Assembly: GCA_020438485.1 (NCBI GenBank)
Contig: JAGQUM010000014.1
Span: forward strand, 1 to 48,691
DNA length: 48,691 nt
Source of the DNA: Thermoleophilia bacterium
Lineage (GTDB): Bacteria; Actinomycetota; Thermoleophilia; Miltoncostaeales; Miltoncostaeaceae
Direction: 5' to 3'
Positions 22,243 through 31,001 of this stretch are shown here, one piece after another. Positions within the stretch are counted from its first letter, which is position 1, and each line of letters starts with the position of its first letter. A model generated the notes under the pieces. That model did not search any database. It had not been told where the DNA came from and saw only the letters and a list, made by a program, of their open reading frames with translations. A program made the position numbers and the translations under genes.

Positions 22243-22284
22243 CGCCACGCCACCCGACTGGGACCGCGTGCGGGTGGCGTGGCG
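22243..22284 (-). terminator. 14-bp perfect inverted repeat
   Basis: CGCCACGCCACCCG at 22243-22256 is perfectly repeated inverted at 22271-22284 around a 14-base loop. It lies 43 bases after the stop of the minus-strand gene at 22327 and probably ends that transcript. No T run is present on either strand. Confidence 0.55.
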
Positions 22285-22326
22285 CCGCCGGGGGTCCTGG
22301 CCGGGGTGCGCGGACACCCTGCGGCT

Positions 22327-22968
22327 CTAGTCTCCCAGGAGGACCTCGGCGCCGTCGCCGCCCACGAACCGCTGGTCGTTGCCGGCAACCTTCATGCGGT
22401 CGCGCCGCTGGCCGTAGGAGTTGTTCGCCACGACCGCGGTCCCGTCGACCGAACGCACGGCGGCCACGCCGTCCGGCACGAGCCCGAACCGCATCCGGGG
22501 TTGCTCGAGCCCTCCCGGCGCCAGTTGCAGGTCGACCTTGATCAGGCCAGTCGACAGGGTCGCCACCGGGCCGCACATCGCCCCCGTCTGGGCGCCGTTG
22601 ACGCGCTCGCCGCTGCTGGCGCGCTCGCGGAACGTCGCAAAGGCGCACACGCGGGATGCCCCCAAGGTGGAGGGGGCCACAAAGAAGTCGATCCCGGACG
22701 CGAAGCGCAGCCGCACGGCGCGATCGGCCGCCACCTCCGGCACGGGCCGGACGGCCGAGGCTTGCTGCGCGGCGTCGGGGTGACCACCAGGGCCCGCGAG
22801 AAGCCGCGCCACGGTCGCCTCGTCCGTTGCGCCCGGCGAGACCAGGCCGGCGAGCGGCGCGGGCGTGCCCCGGTCGACCTCCGCGAACGCGGCGACCGAC
22901 CCCGACACGAGCACCACGGCGACCGCGCCCGCCACAAGCGGGCCACGGCGGCCGAGTGCACTCGTCAC
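22327..22968 (-). CDS. Membrane-anchored protein of unknown function
   Basis: A 213-residue protein from GTG 22968. One hydrophobic segment near the N-terminus (GPLVAGAVAVVLVSGSVAAF) is a membrane anchor or uncleaved signal. The rest would be extracytoplasmic, with two cysteines (SRVCAFATF and GAMCGPVA) that could form a disulfide. There is a repeating pattern of beta-strand-like segments ending VVANNSYGQ. I do not recognise the family. An ATG at 23028 would add 20 residues encoded by a tandem DNA repeat and is less likely, because CATCAT lies 7 bases before GTG 22968. Confidence 0.75.
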   Translation of the reverse strand: MTSALGRRGPLVAGAVAVVLVSGSVAAFAEVDRGTPAPLAGLVSPGATDEATVARLLAGPGGHPDAAQQASAVRPVPEVAADRAVRLRFASGIDFFVAPSTLGASRVCAFATFRERASSGERVNGAQTGAMCGPVATLSTGLIKVDLQLAPGGLEQPRMRFGLVPDGVAAVRSVDGTAVVANNSYGQRRDRMKVAGNDQRFVGGDGAEVLLGD

Positions 22969-22975
22969 GCGGGGA

Positions 22976-22981
22976 ATGATG
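22976..22981 (-). promoter_or_regulatory. -10-like element, leaderless type
   Basis: CATCAT on the minus strand is 7 bases before GTG 22968. A tandem 28-base repeat begins about 10 bases farther upstream. Confidence 0.4.
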
Positions 22982-22990
22982 TCGCTCGTC

Positions 22991-23053
22991 GGGGGGACAA
23001 GCGGAACACCGTTCATAAGGGGGGACAAGCGGGACTCCGTTCATAAGGGGGGA
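22991..23053. repeat. Tandem 28-bp direct repeat, 2.25 copies
   Basis: Units at 22991-23018 and 23019-23046 differ at two positions. A third copy begins with GGGGGGA at 23047. Each unit reads GGGGGGACAAGCGG, seven variable bases, then TTCATAA. The array covers about -23 to -85 relative to GTG 22968, where an operator would lie. On the minus strand each unit contains an ATG, but 28 is not a multiple of 3, so it does not encode repeated peptide in one frame. Confidence 0.85.
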
Positions 23054-23854
23054 TGGACGGATGCTGCGATCTTCCGTGTCAAGGCTACGGAATAAATGCT
23101 ATTGCCGTCAAAGGCGAAACCGAGACGTGTTCCTGATCCACCTTTCCGTGTCGGAGCGGACGGCCCCGGCGGTGCCCCATCGGTCGTTAAGGACCTATGC
23201 GGGCGCCGGGCCGCGCCGGCCGCCGGGCCGGCGGCCCAGGCGAGGACAGACACGGGCCCCGTTGGCGGGCGCGAGAAGCCGACCTGGCACCGCGCCCCCG
23301 GCACGTCCCGTACCCCACGAGCTCCGACGACGCCAGGGCGCTGCCGTCGCCGGTGTCACAGGGACCACCGGTGCAGGCCGCCCCCGCCGTCGACCGCCGC
23401 GTCGTGACCGGTCACATTCCCGGCACCAAGACCCGCGGCTCGTCACGGGGAAGGCCACCGCGGGCCGGCGGAAACACGATGAGTTCGTCGGCCGCACCCC
23501 TGGCCGGCTGGTCCCGGCGGCAGTATCCACGAGGGGCCTGCAGCTCCGGATGCGTGAGGCGCGCCCCATCTGGATGAGCGGATAGCGGACCCCCGCGGGA
23601 CCTCGGCCACCACAAGGGAAAGGCTGTGGTGCATCGCCCCCCTGCGAAGAACGCCCGACGCCGGTCAGTGCAACCGTGTCGGCGCGCCGACGCCGCGGGC
23701 GGACCACCTCCCGCACCCGTCCTCGTCCGAGGGTGCCTCAGACGTTGCACGGACCCGACCGAGACAGCGCTGCGCCGCCGGGTGTAAGCGGCGCAGATCG
23801 AGCGGGGCGACGGCGTCTCCACGGCGCGCCGTCCGCGAAAGCGGAACCGGTCGT
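23054..23854. other. Long interval without an intact gene
   Basis: No intact reading frame convinces on either strand. Near 23080-23115 there is an unusually AT-rich patch (GGAATAAATGCTATTG) flanked by TTGAC-like hexamers on the minus strand, probably promoter DNA. Between about 23370 and 23620 the minus strand carries broken pieces of a short-chain dehydrogenase, listed separately. Confidence 0.6.
23370..23620 (-). pseudogene. Fossil of a short-chain dehydrogenase (C-terminal half)
   Basis: Read across frames on the minus strand, SDR C-terminal landmarks appear in the right order. They are GPAGVR (GP.GIRVN region), SCRPLVDTAAGTSRPG (CPGxVDTP...GRPG region), ADELIVF and PAVAFP (EIA..VAFLAS), DEPRV, then VTGHDAAVDGGGGLH (YVTGxxxxVDGG). 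At least two frameshifts separate them. The intact SDR at 21311-22081 is not an obvious parent; this looks like another subfamily. Boundaries are approximate, and the N-terminal half is not recognisable. Confidence 0.45.
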
Positions 23855-25264
23855 TCAGGGGACCCGCGCGCGTCCGTGTTCGGTCGCGTTCGTACGGGTC
23901 GTGGTGGCGCCCGCCGGGGGCGTCAGCGAGCCCGGCGACGTCGTGGTGGACATCCTCGGCGCGGGAGCCGGGCGGGGCACGCCGGGCAGGAAGTCGGCGC
24001 GCCCCGACGCCAGCAGCTTCACGATGCGGTCCTGCGTGGCCTTTGCGCCGCCGATATCCGCGTCGTTCATCACGAACGCGAACGCGTAGCGCTCACCCGA
24101 CGGGCTGGTGGCGACGCCAGCCAGGCTCGACACGCCGTTGATGTAGCCGGTCTTCGCCCGCACGCGGGCACGGATGCCCGGCTCGCGGAAGCGCCGCACC
24201 AGCGTACCCGTGCCCCCGGTGGGCAGCGACAGGACCAGCCCGTCACCCCACGCCGGCTCGCGGTACGCGGCCTCGAAGATCGACACCAGCGTGGTGGCCG
24301 ACACCTTGTTGGCCCGCGACAGGCCCGACCCGTCCACCAGCACGTCCGACGGGCCCATGATGCCCCGATCGCGCAGCAGGATCGTGGTCACGCGGTTGCC
24401 CTCGGCGGTCGTGCCCTGGCCGCCCGCGTACGCGCCCACGTCCTTGCGCAGCGTCTCGGCGATGAAGTTGTCGCTGTCGGGGTTCATGGCCCGCAGGATC
24501 ATCGACAGCGGCGGCGACTGCACCGTTGCCAGCACGCGGGCCCGGGTGGGCGTCCGCGCCACCCGCACCGGGCCGGTGTTGCGGATGCCGTTGGCCCTAA
24601 ACACCCGGGCCAGGTGCGAGGCCGCCCCCCGGTCGGGGTTGCGGGCGTAACGGGCGCGGTTGTCGCCCGCGTAGTTCTGGTTCACCGCCGCGCCCGACAG
24701 GGGCGGCGAGTACTGCCAGTAGTAGCTGCGCCACTGCAGGCCGGTGCGCCGCCCGTCGAGCACCGTGGGGTCGACCACGGTGGGGCCGGTGTGGCGGGTC
24801 ACGCCCCGCGCGCGCAGGGCGCGGGCGAGGGCTCCCAGGTCGGTGTGATAGCGGCCCAGGTACGTGCGGGCGTACGTCCGCGTCGCCAGCACGGGGTCCC
24901 CCGAGCCCTTCAGGTACACCGGCCCGGTCAGCGTGGAGCCCTTGCGCACTGTGCCCGGCCCCTCCAGCAGCGTCGTCTGGAAGCGGAAGTTGGGCCCCAT
25001 GGCCAGGAGGGCGCCGGCCGATGTCACCACCTTCATCGTCGACGCCGGCATGTGCGGCAGGTCGGGACGATGGGAGGCCAGCGTGTGGCTGCCGGTGGGA
25101 CCCAGCCGCACGACCAGCGCGCCGGTGTCGGGGTGCTTCTTCGTCCACGTCGCGAGGGCACCGGCCACCGTGTTCGGCGCCGCCGCCGCGGGCGACGCGG
25201 CCAGGCCCGCGACCACGACGCACGCGCCGAGGTGGCGCCCGCCGAGGGCGCCCCTCACCGGCAC
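23855..25264 (-). CDS. dacB: D-alanyl-D-alanine carboxypeptidase/endopeptidase, S13 (PBP4) family
   Basis: A penicillin-binding protein that trims or cuts peptidoglycan peptides outside the membrane. The 469-residue product has an Ala-rich signal peptide ending near residue 29. The active-site motifs are SxxK at S75-K78 (PASTMK), SDN at 264-266 (NPDSDNFIAE) and KTG at 371-373. The last ~45 residues are Pro/Thr/Ala-rich and disordered. GTG start at 25264; other GTG codons lie nearby. The family assignment is firm; carboxypeptidase versus endopeptidase activity is not decided. Confidence 0.93.
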   Translation of the reverse strand: MPVRGALGGRHLGACVVVAGLAASPAAAAPNTVAGALATWTKKHPDTGALVVRLGPTGSHTLASHRPDLPHMPASTMKVVTSAGALLAMGPNFRFQTTLLEGPGTVRKGSTLTGPVYLKGSGDPVLATRTYARTYLGRYHTDLGALARALRARGVTRHTGPTVVDPTVLDGRRTGLQWRSYYWQYSPPLSGAAVNQNYAGDNRARYARNPDRGAASHLARVFRANGIRNTGPVRVARTPTRARVLATVQSPPLSMILRAMNPDSDNFIAETLRKDVGAYAGGQGTTAEGNRVTTILLRDRGIMGPSDVLVDGSGLSRANKVSATTLVSIFEAAYREPAWGDGLVLSLPTGGTGTLVRRFREPGIRARVRAKTGYINGVSSLAGVATSPSGERYAFAFVMNDADIGGAKATQDRIVKLLASGRADFLPGVPRPAPAPRMSTTTSPGSLTPPAGATTTRTNATEHGRARVP

Positions 25265-25777
25265 CGCCCCGCGACGAGGATCGTCCGGCGCTCTCGAGCG
25301 GGCAGGCGCCCGGCGGATCGGGCAGGCATCCGCCGGCCGTGCCCACCGAGTCGACCGATTGCGTCCGGTCGATGCGCCAGTGCTCGATCGGGATGGACTC
25401 CCGGATACGGGGCCCGACCACCCCCCGCCGCGACACGCCGAGCGCGTGCGACGGTTTGCCCGGGGTCAGGGGCACCGCCATCGAGTCGCCCTCGTGCGGG
25501 GGAGGAACCGATGCCGCGCGGCCCGCGCGCCGCGTCACGCGCAGGCGGGTTCAGATGCCCGCCAAGCCGCTGCGCTATCGCGTGGGTGACCCGGCGCCAT
25601 GCAGCCACATGCGTGAGCTGCAGGCGTGCGGCCGGGCGGGGTTCAGGAACCGCCGACGCCACGAGGGGGGTCTCGGCGAAGCCGTGAGGCCGACGATGGA
25701 CGCGGAGCATGGGGCCGCACGTTACCAACGCTCCCCGCCGGAGCCGGCCGCCGCGGGCGCGCCGTGACGGCCGCCGC
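25265..25777 (-). other. Interval with coding-like but unassigned minus-strand sequence
   Basis: About 510 bases separate dacB from the PAP2 gene. On the minus strand an ATG at 25481 opens about 70 codons with very high third-position GC and natural-looking composition (VVGPRIRESIPIEHWRID, then GGCLPDPPGACP). The frame then runs on into dacB in an overlapping register, so it cannot be a normal complete gene. I do not recognise it. A truncated or frameshifted remnant is the most likely explanation. Confidence 0.3.
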
Positions 25778-26605
25778 TCAGCGGCGGGGGGTGGCCGACC
25801 GCGTCCGGGCGAACGCCACGACGGGCGCCGGGTGCGACGGGAACAGCAGCGTCCACGCCTGCGCCAGCAGGAAGCCCATCCCCATGACCGCGCCGCCCGC
25901 GAGGCAGTCGAGCACGAAGTGATTGCCGGTACCCGTGATCGTGAGGAACACCAGCGCCGGATACGACAGCGCCAGCATCCGCAGCGGCCAGCTGTCGAGC
26001 AGGAAGCACGCCACCACCGCGATCATGAACGCGTACCCGAAGTGCATGGACGGCACGGCCGCGTTGGGGTTAAACCAGCCGGAAAGCGCGCCGCCGTGCA
26101 GGTCGATGTCGGACACCCCGCGCAGCGTGTCGATGAAGCCGTCCGTGGGGAGCACGCGCGGCGGGGCCACCGGAAACAGCATGTAGACGACCAGCGCGAT
26201 GCCGTTGGCGGCCAGGAAGCCGTTGCGGATGTACGGGTAGATCCGCCGCCTGCGGTGATACAGCCAGACGAAGAACGCCGTCGTCACGATCCAGTGGGCG
26301 TACATGTAGAAGAGGTTGAGCAGCTCCGTGAATGCCAGGTGCTGCACCAGCCACTGCTGGATGGACAGCTCCACGAACAGCCCCGACGCCTGCTCCCAGC
26401 GGACGATGTGCATGGTGTTGGACACGGCCTGACCGGGGTCGCCGATCACCAGAGCCCTCGAGAGCTGGTACACGACGAGCGCCGCCAGAAAGATGCCCAC
26501 CTCGTGCAGCCCGGGGTGCCGGTGGAACGCGCCCCTCACGCGGCCACGGGGCGAGGCCACGGTGGCGGGGGGTGCCGGGTTCTCCATGATCTCGCGGGTC
26601 GTCAC
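25778..26605 (-). CDS. PAP2-superfamily membrane enzyme (PAP2_3 / inositolphosphotransferase-like)
   Basis: A 275-residue polytopic membrane protein with about six hydrophobic segments. The catalytic histidine motifs are AAVPSMHFGYAFM and, later, TGTGNHFVLDCLAGG, characteristic of the PAP2_3 group that includes Aur1-type inositol phosphotransferases and bacterial lipid phosphatases. GTG 26605 lies 7 bases after a good -10, and an ATG six codons later is an alternative. With ino1 close by, an inositol-phosphate or lipid-head-group reaction is plausible but not shown. Apparent upstream extension of the frame runs through the tRNA gene and is not real. Confidence 0.88.
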   Translation of the reverse strand: MTTREIMENPAPPATVASPRGRVRGAFHRHPGLHEVGIFLAALVVYQLSRALVIGDPGQAVSNTMHIVRWEQASGLFVELSIQQWLVQHLAFTELLNLFYMYAHWIVTTAFFVWLYHRRRRIYPYIRNGFLAANGIALVVYMLFPVAPPRVLPTDGFIDTLRGVSDIDLHGGALSGWFNPNAAVPSMHFGYAFMIAVVACFLLDSWPLRMLALSYPALVFLTITGTGNHFVLDCLAGGAVMGMGFLLAQAWTLLFPSHPAPVVAFARTRSATPRR

Positions 26606-26612
26606 ATGGTTG

Positions 26613-26642
26613 ACGGTACACGGGGAGCCGTTTTCGGGGCAA
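26613..26642 (-). promoter_or_regulatory. Promoter of the PAP2-type gene, leaderless type
   Basis: On the minus strand TTGCCC (26637-26642) and TACCGT (26613-26618) are 18 bases apart, and the -10 is 7 bases from GTG 26605. It is the best complete promoter in the window. Confidence 0.65.
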
Positions 26643-26723
26643 CCGTGACACATCCCGTGGCGGCAAAGGGATGGTAAGGACTCCCGTCCGGGGCCGCGCG
26701 TGGCGGTGGGCGTCGTCATCGGG

Positions 26724-26729
26724 TACCAT
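26724..26729 (+). promoter_or_regulatory. -10 element of the tRNA-Pro gene
   Basis: TACCAT lies 15 bases before the mature tRNA 5' end. The -35 region is weak. Confidence 0.5.
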
Positions 26730-26744
26730 CCTTCGGCCGTACAT

Positions 26745-26818
26745 CGGGGTGTGGCGCAGCTTGGTAGCGCGCTCCGTTCGGGTCGGAGAGGTCCCCGGTT
26801 CAAATCCGGGCACCCCGA
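26745..26818 (+). tRNA. tRNA-Pro (anticodon CGG)
   Basis: A 74-base cloverleaf. Acceptor CGGGGTG (26745-26751) pairs with CACCCCG (26811-26817), with discriminator A. The D arm contains GCAGCTTGGTAGCGC. The anticodon stem CTCCG/CGGAG holds loop TTCGGGT, giving anticodon CGG, which reads CCG. The T loop is GTTCAAATC. The 3' CCA is not encoded. CCG is a heavily used proline codon in such GC-rich genomes. Confidence 0.97.
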
Positions 26819-26927
26819 TTGGCACAACCGGGCGGGTCCGCGGTGGTTACGCGGGCCCGGTCCGCTGGCGTGCGCGACGGCGCTCTGCGAGGTTGAAGGC
26901 GGTCCGTCCCCGTTTCGAGGAGGCTCG

Positions 26928-27539
26928 ATGCCCGATCCCGCTCCCGGGGATCGCCCCGTCCGCGCGTCCGACGCCGAGCGCGAGGCTGCGGTGGCACGCC
27001 TGCGCGAGGCGTCCGTCGAGGGGCGCGTGACGTTCGAGGAACTCCTCGAGCGCACGGGCGACGCGTATCAGGCCCGGGATCGTGCCGACCTCGAGGCGCT
27101 GGTCGCCGACCTGCCCGCACAGGCCGCACCCGCGCGCACGCCCGGCGGATTCGTGCTGGGCATCTTCGGCGGGGGCGACAAGAGAGGGCGCTGGCGCGTG
27201 CCAGAGCGCATCACGGTGCTGAACGTGTTCGGCGGCAGCGACCTCGACCTGCGGGGAGCCGTGGTCACATCGCCGGAGGTGACCATCACCGTCGTGTCGG
27301 TGTTCGGCGGGTCCGACGTCGTCGTCCCCGCGGGGGCGGACGTCGCGATGACCGGCGGCGCGCTGTTCGGAGGCAACGACATCGAGATCACCCACCCCAC
27401 CGTGCCGGGCTCCCCAGCCGTCACCGTACGCGCGTTCAGCCTGTTCGGCGGCACCGATGTGCGGGACGCCGAACGGCCCCGGTGGCGCGACCGCCTGCGC
27501 GGCGGCGGAGCGGATGCGCCCCGTCCGCCGGGGCCGTGA
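26928..27539 (+). CDS. DUF1707 and LiaF-like C-terminal domain protein
   Basis: A 203-residue protein starting at ATG behind a strong GAGGAGG. Residues ~10-63 form a DUF1707 domain (VRASDAEREAAVARLREA...LEALVADLP). This is followed by a beta-rich repeat region with VFGGSD/LFGGND/LFGGTD motifs typical of the cell-wall-active antibiotic response (LiaF C-terminal) fold. There is no membrane segment apart from a short GFVLGIFGGG patch. Such proteins are widespread in actinobacteria; a role in envelope stress sensing is inferred from LiaF. Confidence 0.9.
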   Translation: MPDPAPGDRPVRASDAEREAAVARLREASVEGRVTFEELLERTGDAYQARDRADLEALVADLPAQAAPARTPGGFVLGIFGGGDKRGRWRVPERITVLNVFGGSDLDLRGAVVTSPEVTITVVSVFGGSDVVVPAGADVAMTGGALFGGNDIEITHPTVPGSPAVTVRAFSLFGGTDVRDAERPRWRDRLRGGGADAPRPPGP

Positions 27540-27544
27540 CGCGG

Positions 27545-27580
27545 GGCCGGTGGGGCGCCTCGGCGGGCGCCCCACCGGCC
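27545..27580. terminator. Bidirectional hairpin between convergent genes
   Basis: GGCCGGTGGGGCGCC (27545-27559) and its perfect complement (27566-27580) form a 15-bp stem with a 6-base loop. It fills nearly the whole gap between the DUF1707 gene and ino1, and probably terminates both. Confidence 0.75.
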
Positions 27581-27584
27581 TGGA

Positions 27585-28907
<1,323 letters not shown>

Positions 28908-29005
28908 GTGTTCTCCTGATCGGGCGTGGTGAAGGCGCGGCGGGCGCGTTGCCCGGGCCGCCTGCGGGAGACTACGCCGCGCCCGCGCGCGGCGGCTCCG
29001 GCCCC

Positions 29006-29029
29006 TGATATTGCAAGTATGGTATATCA
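29006..29029. promoter_or_regulatory. AT-rich inverted repeat upstream of ino1 (candidate operator)
   Basis: TGATAT at 29006-29011 and ATATCA at 29024-29029 are perfect inverted arms around 12 bases. The element is strikingly AT-rich for this genome and contains TATACC and CATACT, possible -10 elements for ino1 on the minus strand. It shares the 9-mer TATATCACG with the regulatory region of the ArsR-type gene at 32447-32455. Confidence 0.45.
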
Positions 29030-29150
29030 CGCCGAGGGCGTCGCTTGCGTCTCGGGGCCGCGGTCCTCCGCGCGTTCGCCCGCCCGCAGGCGCGGCCGTG
29101 CCCCGCGCGAACCCCCCAAAAGGTCGAAGCGAACGGCGCAATGGGACTGT

Positions 29151-29156
29151 TACGGT
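29151..29156 (+). promoter_or_regulatory. -10 element of the AbrB-type antitoxin gene, leaderless type
   Basis: TACGGT is 8 bases before the ATG at 29165. There is no Shine-Dalgarno sequence. Confidence 0.45.
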
Positions 29157-29164
29157 CTCGCGCC

Positions 29165-29434
29165 ATGGGGGACAAGAGGGGCAACCGGCGGCCTGGTCAC
29201 ACGCGCCTGTCCACGAAGAACCAGGTCACGGTCCCGCGGGTCGTGACCGACGCGGTCGGCGCCGCCGCCGGCACCGAGTTCCGGGTCGAGGCCGACGACG
29301 CCGGCCGGATCGTGCTGACGCCGGTCGCGGCGGCTCCCGACGCGCGCCGGGCGGCCGTCGCCCGCGTCGCGGGCTCCATGCCCGGGATCTGGCCCCAGGG
29401 CGAGTTCGCCGCGGTGCGGGAAGAATGGCTGTAG
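29165..29434 (+). CDS. AbrB/SpoVT-type antitoxin
   Basis: An 89-residue protein with one swapped-hairpin AbrB domain: RLSTKNQVTVPRVVTDAVG, then GTEFRVEADDAGRIVLTPV. Such domains bind DNA and, with the C-terminal tail (here ending GEFAAVREEWL), neutralise a partner toxin. The next gene starts 10 bases before its stop, the usual antitoxin-toxin arrangement. Autoregulation through the promoter at 29151 is expected for the family. Confidence 0.85.
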   Translation: MGDKRGNRRPGHTRLSTKNQVTVPRVVTDAVGAAAGTEFRVEADDAGRIVLTPVAAAPDARRAAVARVAGSMPGIWPQGEFAAVREEWL

Positions 29435-29820
29435 CGGTCCTCTCGGGCGGCGCGGTGGTCGCGCTGCTGGACCCCGCCGACCGTCACCACGACGCCGCCG
29501 TCCGCGTGCTGTCCGAGGCCGACGTCGACGAGTTCCTGCTGCCGTCGTCGTCGCTGGCGGAGTGCCTCGTGGCGCCGTGCCGGGTGGGCAGCGAGGACGC
29601 GCTCATCGACGCGCTGGCCGACGCCGGCATCGGCGTCGTCCCGGTGACGGCCGAGATCGCCATCCTCGCGGCCCGCCTTCGGGCCCGGGCCACCGGGGTG
29701 CGGCTCTCGGACGCCTTGGTCATCGCCACCGCCGAGGACCTCGGGGCCATGCTGCTGGCCGTGGAGCCCGGCTGGGCCACGATCAGCGACCAGGTACGGC
29801 CGATCACCACGTTGTGGTGA
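29425..29820 (+). CDS. PIN-domain toxin-like protein (VapC-type), first acidic residue missing
   Basis: A 131-residue PIN protein overlapping the antitoxin gene by 10 bases. VapC ribonucleases use four acidic residues. Here the first, normally Asp in a VLDxS-like strand, is Ser7 (AVLSGGAVVALLD). The second, Glu46 in LAECLV, and the third, Asp96 in RLSDALVIATA, are present. The fourth is at best Glu114 (LLAVEPGW). The fold is clear, but nuclease activity is doubtful. It may be a decaying toxin or an antitoxin-bound regulator. Confidence 0.85.
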   Translation: MAVAVLSGGAVVALLDPADRHHDAAVRVLSEADVDEFLLPSSSLAECLVAPCRVGSEDALIDALADAGIGVVPVTAEIAILAARLRARATGVRLSDALVIATAEDLGAMLLAVEPGWATISDQVRPITTLW

Positions 29821-29834
29821 TCGGCGCCGCCGGT

Positions 29835-30068
29835 CTAGACCGTGATGACGCCCTCGACCTCCGGGATCTGACGCCGCAACTCGGCCTCGATACCCAGCGT
29901 CAGCGTGGCCGTCGACATGGGGCAGCCGCCGCACGCGCCGTGCATGGTGAGGTGGACGAAGCCCTCCTCGTCGAAGTCGACCAACTCGACGTCGCCGCCG
30001 TCGGAGTGCAGCGCGGGGCGCACCTGGTCGAGCACGTCCTCGATCTTGGACAGAATCTCCGCGGACAC
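29835..30068 (-). CDS. NifU-like Fe-S scaffold protein
   Basis: A 77-residue stand-alone NifU C-terminal domain that carries and transfers Fe-S clusters. It contains PALHSDGGDVELV and the cluster motif HGACGGCPMST (CxxC). GTG 30068 is preferred: AGGA lies 9 bases upstream and it leaves room for a promoter. An ATG at 30122 would overlap the divergent nitrilase gene. It ends VEGVITV like other family members. Confidence 0.9.
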   Translation of the reverse strand: MSAEILSKIEDVLDQVRPALHSDGGDVELVDFDEEGFVHLTMHGACGGCPMSTATLTLGIEAELRRQIPEVEGVITV

Positions 30069-30113
30069 GTTCAGCCGTCCTCGCTTGTGGTCGTCTAAAG
30101 GAAACGTCGGTTG

Positions 30114-30992
30114 GTGAATCATAGCGCCGCCCCCGCCGCCGGCGTTGTGCGCGTCGCGGCCGTCCAGATGACGTCCGGCGCGGACCGGGACGAGAACATC
30201 GCCCGGGCCGGGGAGCTGGTGGAGCGGGCCGTGGCGGACGGCGCCGACCTCGTCGTGCTGCCCGAGAAGTGGAACCTCATGGACGACCGCGCGGGCACGC
30301 TCGCCGGCGCCGAGGATCTGGACGGCCCCTCCCTGGAGGCCGTCCGCGGGTGGGCGGTGCGGCTGGGGGTCGCCATCGTCGCCGGCTCCGTGAACGAGCG
30401 TCACGATGGGCGCACAGTGCGCAACGCCAGCGTCGCCGTCGACGAGCGAGGCGACGTGGCCGGGGTCTATCGCAAGATCCACCTGTTCGACGTGGACGCC
30501 GGCGGCCGGGTCTACCGCGAGAGCGACGAGGCCACGCCCGGCGACTTCGTGGTGACGGCGACGCTGGCGGGCATCCGGGTGGGCATGTCGATCTGCTACG
30601 ACCTGCGCTTCCCGGAGCTCTACCGGGCGCTGGCCGACCGCGGTGCCGACGCGGTGGTGGTCCCCGCGGCGTTCACCGCCGCCACGGGACCCCCCCACTG
30701 GGAGGTGCTGCTGCGCGCCCGGGCCATCGAGAACCAGTGCGCCGTGATCGCCGCGGGGCAGGTGGGAGCGCACCCCCACGGCGTGCGCACGCACGGTCAC
30801 AGCATGATCGTGGACGCGTGGGGGGTCGTGCGCGCCGAGGCCGCCACGGGCGCCGGGCCGTGCGTGGTGGTCGCCGACGTGGACCTGGCCGAGCAGCGGA
30901 GCGTGCGTGAGCGGCTGCCCGCGCTGCGTCACCGGCGGCTCGGCCGGGACCACACGGCCGGGGGGTGGACGCCGCCCCCCGGCCGGACGTAG
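30114..30992 (+). CDS. Carbon-nitrogen hydrolase (nitrilase superfamily, Nit1/Nit2-like)
   Basis: About 292 residues. The catalytic triad is in place: Glu in [10 protein letters not shown], Lys in [10 protein letters not shown] and Cys in [17 protein letters not shown]. The sequence around the triad resembles the Nit branch that hydrolyses deaminated glutathione or omega-amides, but the substrate is uncertain. Start options are GTG 30114, TTG 30111 (8 bases after AAAGGA) and GTG 30147. It is divergent from the NifU-like gene with a 45-base shared promoter region. Confidence 0.9.
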   Translation: MNHSAAPAAGVVRVAAVQMTSGADRDENIARAGELVERAVADGADLVVLPEKWNLMDDRAGTLAGAEDLDGPSLEAVRGWAVRLGVAIVAGSVNERHDGRTVRNASVAVDERGDVAGVYRKIHLFDVDAGGRVYRESDEATPGDFVVTATLAGIRVGMSICYDLRFPELYRALADRGADAVVVPAAFTAATGPPHWEVLLRARAIENQCAVIAAGQVGAHPHGVRTHGHSMIVDAWGVVRAEAATGAGPCVVVADVDLAEQRSVRERLPALRHRRLGRDHTAGGWTPPPGRT

Positions 30993-30995
30993 CCT
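30990..30995 (+). promoter_or_regulatory. -10 element, leaderless type
   Basis: TAGCCT overlaps the nitrilase stop region and is 6 bases before ATG 31002, the same geometry as at surE. Confidence 0.5.
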
Positions 30996-31001
30996 CGACG
31001 C

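Noticed and set aside
22969-23028. Longer N-terminus for the membrane-anchored protein from ATG 23028
   Set aside because: The added residues come from the 28-bp tandem repeat, with no ribosome binding site; GTG 22968 has a -10 at 7 bases.
22991-23053. CRISPR array
   Set aside because: The repeat units are directly adjacent with no spacers and only two full copies.
26606-27055. In-frame N-terminal extension of the PAP2-type protein
   Set aside because: It reads through the antisense of the tRNA-Pro gene and the start of the DUF1707 gene; the promoter at 26613 sets the start downstream.
30069-30122. ATG 30122 as start of the NifU-like gene
   Set aside because: It would overlap the divergent nitrilase start and leave no promoter; GTG 30068 has its own AGGA and gives the family length.
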